A stretch of 64,000 nt of DNA from Pachyseris speciosa (taxonomy: Eukaryota > Cnidaria > Anthozoa > Scleractinia > Pachyseridae): contig JAEMWC010000004.1 in the NCBI GenBank assembly GCA_016490735.1, forward strand, positions 1,050,001-1,114,000. The letters are read 5' to 3'. Within the stretch, counting starts at the first letter, position 1. The number at the start of each line of letters is the position of its first letter. The translations under genes and the position numbers were made by a program. The notes beneath the pieces are model-generated. The model saw nothing but the letters and a program-made list of their open reading frames with translations. It searched no databases and was not told the origin of the DNA. Shown here piece by piece: positions 57,671 to 64,000 of this stretch.

Positions 57671-60600
57671 CTATCTTATGCATTTCCAACGTCTCAAGAT
57701 CAGAGGCCATCAGCCGAACCGGTTCCAAACGGTATTCACTCAAGAGCCATTGGAGTTAAGAGGCGTCGAGAAAGTGGTATTTCATTGGGCGTCTCCCCTA
57801 CATGTCCAACGCATGCCTCCGCGTGACTCTTGTTATCCGGAAGTAAAGATTCGATCTGGTTGTATAATCTTGTCAAATGACCTCTGTACGCTGAGAAGGA
57901 CCATTTTAACTGCTGGCTTCGCTCTACCCTGGTAACGCCCTCATTCTACACCATGTTATTTTTTGACTCATGGTTGTTCGCCGCGTGTTACTTGGTCTTC
58001 CGCCTAGGGCCACCACAGAAGTTAATTTAGCAAGTAACGAATGATCCTCCATAACAACGATTAATGCAATGGAGCTGCTGAAAATTGAACTCAGTAAACT
58101 ACCTTTATTTTCATTGCACCGTTCATCATGCTAAATTATACATTCTGTCTATGTATAAGTTCTGGCAGAGAAGGGTTCTCGGGAACAATAAAAAAATATG
58201 AAAGAAAGAAAAATACCTTAGCAGGATCATTAAACAGACTGAGGAAATGTGTTGCGCAAACGTACATTGTTGGTGATTTACAAGGCGTTGAAAAATATTT
58301 AAGCCCTCTTAAATACTAAATATTTATGAGCGTCGAACTATATTATTTCAGATCTGATGCAAACAACAGCTAACTAATGTAAACAAAAACTTACAAAGTG
58401 ACAAAAAATATTAATATAAATATGAAGGAAAAGCGCTCGGAAGTGATACGTGGCCTGCAGAAGCAATCACGCACACATACAGCCCTCCAACAGAAAAAGA
58501 GAAGAAAGGACTACGGAACAAGCGACAACAAAAGTTAACTAAATTAACTTCCTGAGTGCTAAATTGGTCGAGCGCCTGACAGAAGCACAGGATGAGAAAA
58601 AAAAGTGGTAAGCTCCCGATTTCTCTCAATTAGAGAAAATTTGGGAGGGCGAATTTGGAAACGTTTTCTCGCCGACGATATTCAAGAGTCTTGCGGTAAC
58701 TTCAGTTACCTTTTGCGAGGGATGTGTAGTAATCATGTGTACGTGCCAGTCGAACGCACTCGTAATTATCATCTTTGTAGTTAGTTCCATTTGAAAGTTG
58801 ACTGCCATTAATCTTCTGTTATGAATTTATAACGTAATCAAAAAGCATTGACAAATTAGAGCTACTGGAAATAATTAAAGATTAGATTTTTATCAGCGCC
58901 ATCCAATGGTAAAACCAATGATAAGGTGAATTAAAATTTATTAATAACTAACGGACGCATCATAAGAACAAAAATAATAAAAGATATCTAAAGATATAGC
59001 CTGCTCGCTGGCGGTGTTGATTAACTCGGTCGCGCAAGACCGCCCGTTCGAGTCCCGCAGAAAATATGACAGGCGAACCAAAAAATTCTTTTGAGGCGAA
59101 CCCATTTCCAAATGTACTGTTCTCAAGGAAATTTCCTGAAACTTCGAATTATCATTTTCTCGTCGTCTTTATTCCTTCTTTACCACTATATAGACAGTAC
59201 TTACATACTCAGTGTTTCCGATTAACAGCGTGGGTTTATCTCATGAGGGAAACTGAGCTAAAGTCGCCCACTGGCTGAAGGCTGACTGAGCTGTTGTTCC
59301 GTTTTTCTTTCCGACAAAATTCGACAAAGTACTACCGTGAAAAGCTTCTCTCGCAACCGAAATAATTCTTGAGAATACCACTGGAAGTGAAGAACAGATT
59401 TTCCTTCTTGGATAAAGGTAAGCTTAGATTAGTCTAAAGCGATTAATCAAAACGCAATAGAAGAACCTGAAAAAAAGTTCAGGCAATGTTTTTATGGTGC
59501 GTCATTTTCATCTCGACCTCCTAAGCCAAAGGCACTTAACAAGACTGGATCAATATTTTTGTTTCCTAACATCTAATTACCTTTTCTTATTGTAAAAAGG
59601 CTCAAAATTAAAATAGGTGAGATACCCAATTTAAAATACATTTTTTTTGCGCAGAAAGCACCTGCAAGTATCATAATCTCGTACCCAGACTCCCACTCAC
59701 ATTTCAGCACAATATCGAGTAGGATCTTAGCAAAGAACAGGTATTTATGCGTTCTCTAGGCTAGCGAGAAACTTATTTTACGCATTTAAGTAAATTCGTT
59801 TTGTTCTTTTTGTTCCTAGTGAACTCTATCTTGACTTACGTCAGGAGCCCATGTGCTCCTGCTTACGTACATTGTAACTAGTAGATGGAGGGTTTCCTCT
59901 GGATACCAGGCCTTTGAGTTGGATGGGCTACTTTGCTGAAATAAAGCTTACTGCTATCACCACCATTACCACTGTTGTTGTTTTTTATGGTCAGATTTTG
60001 AATTTTTTGGGAACCGTCAAAGAAACAAATGTTGCTGCTGTTGCAATCTCGTCAAACCGACATGATACCAAGATTCTACAGACAATGGGGAATTACACTG
60101 TGCTTTCTGCTTTGCTTAAACTGCTCTCCTCCTGCTCCTCCTGGTTACAAAGGCTCAGCTCTAACTCGTCATCAACAGCTAACGGCTATTTCGGTTACAA
60201 CAGCTAATTCGTATCATTTATCTAATTCATCCACTACCACTACCACTACCACTACCACTACCACTACCACTACCACTACCACTACCACTACCACTACGAC
60301 TACCACTACGACTACCACTACCACTACCACTACCACTACCACTACCACTACCACTACCACAACTACTACGACGACGACTACTCATACTGCTACTGCTACT
60401 GCTGACATAATATTCATGATTATGAAATTAGGAATAAGAACAAACAAGTTATTGAAAGAGCGGTTTTTTTAGAAAGGGGCAGATATTTTTAATAACTGCA
60501 TATGAATCTAGTTCCAGTCTTTTTATCTCTTTTTATACGTATATTTTTAATTAGATGTCTTATATAGCTTTTTAGATTTTTGCATACTTTATCTTCTATT

Positions 60601-61934
60601 TTAATATATTTTTTCATTTATTTTACGCTGGACCTATGTTGATAGCAGTTTTTATAACTGAAATGGTCATCCCGCATAAATATGTTTTTATTATTATTTT
60701 ATTATTTTACTGCTACTGCTACTACTGCTGCTTTGGTCGTCGGGGGCCAAATATTCGTGAATACGACTACACTTTGTTAGACCTACTTGAAAATGTATTC
60801 AACTAACAACAAATTACTCGGCAAGTCACCAGAGAATCAGCGATTGAGCTTCATTCATTTATCGGGAAAATAATTACTTGCGAATCTGATGTGAAAATAC
60901 AAGAAGCGAAGACTTCGACTTGAGTCATAAACTTTTTAAGTGGCAAGATGATTGAAATCGGACGGCTGACCGTTTTAATTTCATCCGGCTTTTCCCCCTG
61001 AAGCACTATATTGTGATTTCTTATTAAGTTTGGCAGGTGTAACTGTTGAAAGTTTCTTACTTTAATTGTTTTCACGAGATAAAAGCTTCAATACATTTTA
61101 CACAAGAAAGCTATTAAACGCATATTGACATTACAGACAACCTTTTACCGGTTATGGTGGTGATGGGTATGATTTCCGGTTACTTGAAAGGAAAGGAAAT
61201 AATGGAGCGGATGCAAATCGGTTCCGTTCGTGTTAAAGATCCCTAAAGGTCTCTTTTTTTCATGAATAATTATGCAGCCCCCACAGTCATACAAGGCGAG
61301 CGAGGAGAAAAGTTTCCTTTTTGTAGTTTTTGTTGATGGTTCCCGGCGTGGCTAGTTTTCAAAGTCCTTTTGGCTTGTGTGGATAGAGTTTTACACGATA
61401 AAATTACCTTGTTGTTACAAACACCCTGATCTTAAAAACGTTATCTGGAAGAAAACTTTTCTCGGCTCGTCTGCAATATCGAATGTGTCGTAAAAGCGCA
61501 CCATTTTAAAACAGGTAAAAAGGATAAGAAATAAAGATGATTCTCCGGAGTCTTCGAATATTCATTTTTTGATAAATCGTTTGTCTTAGAGATAAAAATT
61601 AAAAATTTAAAAAATACGTCCTGAAGCTTTCGCTCTTATCACAAGAGATTCGTTAACGTTTGATCACGCGTTTATGTTTTTTGAACCCCCAAGGAGAAAA
61701 AGATCCTTGTGTTTGTGAGGGACCCCCACCCCGCCCCCGCCGTTATACTGGCGTCCGGCTGTGTGATCCTGGAAACAAGGAAACAGCGCCGGAACAAAAG
61801 GAGGTCAAGCTGTGATTCATTATGTTCGTAAATATTTATGAATTTGGAACGAAAAGGGTCATGACAGTGCTTTTGTAAATACAGTCTAAACAGACTCACA
61901 CGGAGCAGTGACTCCCTTGTTTGGTTTGTTAGTG
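57671..61934. other. Intergenic between the L1 insertion and gene D
   Basis: It contains a short open frame at 57671-57820 rich in Ser/Pro/Arg, a degenerate tRNA-like piece with a B box (GTTCGAGTCCC, 59048-59058), a LINE-like tail TGAAATAAAGCTTACTGC at 59936, and microsatellites. No host gene was supported. The last 200 bp before 61935 should hold the gene D promoter, but no clear TATA box was chosen. Confidence 0.4.
60228..60380. repeat. (CCACTA)n microsatellite
   Basis: About 25 CCACTA units, with a few CGACTA variants, end in ACGACGACGACT. They create an artificial poly-threonine frame. Confidence 0.9.
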
Positions 61935-62545
61935 ATGGCTGCTTCAAAGGAAATTGACGAACTTGCTGCGTTGTTTTCAGACCTTCGAGAAAAATCGTTG
62001 AAGAGCGGCGAGACTCTCGACAACATTCGCTCAGAGTTTCTTCGCGAAGTTAAAGACAGCTCTCCCTCCAAAACTACATCAAGACGGCTGTGGTTATTCT
62101 TTATTTTACCTGTTGTTTTGGCAGCGGGTTGCTACCACTTTGACGCCATGGAAAAGATGAAAATCAGAGAAGAGCCATGTCTTATGAATGTGAACGAGCT
62201 ATTTATCGAACTAACTCGAAAGCCAACCAACTGTTGTCTCGTGTGCGAAGGCTTAACAGAGATTCCTAGGGTATCCGACTTGTCTAAGGAGGAATTTGTG
62301 AGGAAATATGCCTACACTGGTAGGCCAGTTGTTGTTATTGATGCCGCAAAGAACTGGTCGGCCATAGAACATTTTAATTTCACGTTTTTCAAGGAGCTCT
62401 TCGAGAAGAATAAAGACGCATATCGTGTTAATGAAGATGAGTGCCAGTTCTTTCCTTACAGAACGGAGTTTACTTCCCTTGAGCAAGCGATGAATATGTC
62501 AAAAGAGAGATCGGAATGGAAAGGGAAGCCTTGGTATTTTGGCTG
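61935..62545 (+). CDS. Gene D: JmjC/cupin_8 membrane protein, exon 1 only
   Basis: The ATG at 61935 opens 611 bp that end at a GT donor in the same phase (2) and at the same G-W-y codon as exon 1 of gene C. The protein starts M-A-A-S-K-E-I-D-E-L, has a membrane span at about residues 51-68, and carries Y-T-G-R-P-V-V-V-I-D-A-A-K-N-W-S and the conserved K-G-K-P-W-Y-F-G-W end. The iron-binding exons 2-4 are not within the last 1.4 kb of the window, so intron 1 is longer than that. It is a tandem paralogue of gene C, same strand, 7.5 kb downstream. An in-frame GTG at 61908 is not used as start because the ATG fits gene C. Confidence 0.8.
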
Positions 62546-63476
62546 GTAAGTTGAACTCAAAACTTCAATTCCGGTTTATTTTCATAATATTTAGGATTCG
62601 TTGAAAATTTAGATGTTTTATTATCTAAAGGATATCAAAATTAAAATATTCAAGCTTCAAGTCCAGAGAATTCACTACAGCAGCTGACCACATTGTATTA
62701 AAAGTTAAAACTTGATTTATTTTGTTCATTCACTTCTTATGGGTAAATACCGATTTTTCATGTATTTATTCGAAATTAACAGCCATCAATTGCAGATGAA
62801 GCTGAAATTTTAAAGTCAAATTTCAGTTGTGTTTGACAAACAAGCAGGTGTTCCAAAAAAAAAAAAGAGAGAGAGAGAAACAGCTGGTACATGAATATTT
62901 CAAAGGCTCGAAATGAACATCCTGAAAACTACATACGTGATACGTGTAATCGAATGGATCGAAATCTAACCTTAAGAAATTTTGTGATGTTTGTTTATGT
63001 TTTCCTTACGCTAAACTGTGTCAAAGGTTCAATGTATGGTTTTGGTTCGTCTGGGGATGTCTGTAATAGTTTGTTACAAAAACAATGTTCTCTGTTCCAC
63101 AGGGGGCCCGAATCCTAGCTCATTCAATATAATAATGTAGCACGACCATGAACCATGTGGTGTTTGGGCTGGTAAAAATAATAGGTTTCCTTTCAGCCCT
63201 AAAAGAGTGAGGGTAGCGGTATGGTGTGTTTGGCTCAAAGAAAAGAACTGTTTTGGAGAGGTCATTACTTCAATCTTGATAAGACTAACTTGGTTTTCAA
63301 ATTCAAACCACAGAAAAATTCACAAAATAGTCATTTTTTAAATGATTTGGACCCCTGCAAAAGGTGGCAAATAGTGTGGTAGTACAAACTGTGTCTACTC
63401 CTGTTCATTATGTTCTCTTTTTACTCGTGCCTGAAAGGCGACAAATCTAGGCTTCGGCTCTCTTCTTTTTTTTTTT
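62546..63476. other. Start of gene D intron 1
   Basis: AT-rich sequence with an A-run and (GA)n at 62857-62879. No exon matching gene C exon 2 was found. Confidence 0.5.
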
Positions 63477-63800
63477 TTAAGTCTTCGTGTCGTGATTTTC
63501 CCAGCGCACGTGTCTAACACACACCACAGCACAGAAGGATTTAATGGAAGCTCGGTCATCTTCACATGCAGCGCACGTAACTTGAGTCACCTTTCTTGCA
63601 AACAAGTGACAGGCTGTGGGAAACTGCACAAATGCTCGAAAGATGTTTTCAAAGCAAACCTTTGATTCTTTTTCATTTATTTCTGCAAGAGATGCTTTGA
63701 TGAGTAATTTCGATTCGGCCGTATGTCTGTCCACATCTCGAATCCTAAACCGTTCCATAAGGGTTTTCTTTCTCAAATGCTCAGTAGAAATTAAATACAT
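63477..63800 (-). other. Unrecognised 107-codon frame ending in an A-run
   Basis: The minus-strand frame has balanced composition and several Cys (C-A-A-C-E-D-D). Its stop codon lies at the start of a 14-base A-run (on the plus strand, T-run 63466-63479). That arrangement recalls a retroposed mRNA end. I do not recognise a family; it may be chance. Confidence 0.25.
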
Positions 63801-63861
63801 TAATAAAACAATGTCAGATTAGATATTTTGCAATAAATAAACTTTTTTCTCCTCATTAGCT

Positions 63862-63940
63862 ATGCTAAGTAAATATAGCTTAGTGGTCATCACAACTGCT
63901 TTTGATGCAGATAACCACAGGTTCAAACTGCTGCAAAGGC
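63862..63940 (+). repeat. tRNA-Gln-like sequence, degenerate (SINE head or tRNA pseudogene)
   Basis: TAGCTTAGTGGTCATCAC resembles a D-arm with A box, CTGC-TTTTGAT-GCAG is a proper anticodon arm with TTG (Gln), and GGTTCAAACTG is a near B box. The T stem and acceptor stem do not pair, so it is not a working tRNA gene. A T-run follows at 63953. Confidence 0.45.
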
Positions 63941-64000
63941 AACATCCAGAAGTTTTTTTTTTTTTCATTTTTATTACTATTGTTATCAATGGTTGACCTG

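Noticed and set aside
59005..59070. A tRNA gene with GTTCGAGTCCC
   Set aside because: The T stem does not pair and no D arm or anticodon arm could be drawn; at most a degenerate SINE head.
60029..60472. A 147-codon threonine-rich ORF
   Set aside because: It is created by the CCACTA microsatellite and has no conserved part.

Overview
The window looks like a stretch of an anthozoan cnidarian nuclear genome, most probably a stony coral. It is AT-rich and intron-bearing. Its host genes resemble families known from coral skeletal matrix and from expanded cnidarian oxygenase sets. The spaces between genes are packed with DNA transposons, MITEs, Penelope-like, BEL/Pao and L1/CR1-type elements. No search was run; all calls are by eye.

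Layout. 1-7.7 kb is a transposon graveyard: YqaJ-nuclease and piggyBac fragments, then a Ulp1/C48-like peptidase ORF split by a 5.5-kb element with 130-bp terminal inverted repeats (TIRs) and a TA target duplication. That element carries a PB1-zinc-knuckle ORF facing a paired-type HTH transposase remnant, and a decayed hAT transposase lies between them. 7.7-25 kb has no convincing host gene. It holds pogo-type elements, a foldback MITE with TTAA ends, a tRNA-SINE palindrome, a set of nested inverted repeats (18.4-23.9 kb) and two hammerhead-like motifs of Penelope type.

Host genes. Two tandem plus-strand genes of the 'skeletal organic matrix protein 5-like' type (PAN/apple, optional EGF, fibrinogen-like) follow. 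Copy A (27.5-29.6 kb) has a nonsense codon and no visible first exon, so it is probably a pseudogene. Copy B (33.36-46.02 kb) gives a complete five-exon, 386-aa model with consistent splice phases. Its 9.5-kb first intron hosts a degenerate BEL/Pao retrotransposon with both LTRs. Further on, two tandem plus-strand genes encode membrane-anchored JmjC/cupin_8 oxygenase-like proteins. Gene C (50.6-54.4 kb) is complete with four exons and 327 aa. Gene D (from 61.9 kb) has only exon 1 inside the window.

Between and around them are a tRNA-derived SINE, a Penelope-like element with a GIY-YIG domain and an inverted partial copy, a tandem duplication at 55.4-56.6 kb and a 5'-truncated L1-like insertion with a 16-bp target-site duplication. 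The two host pairs are both tandem duplications; nothing in the sequence shows that they act together.
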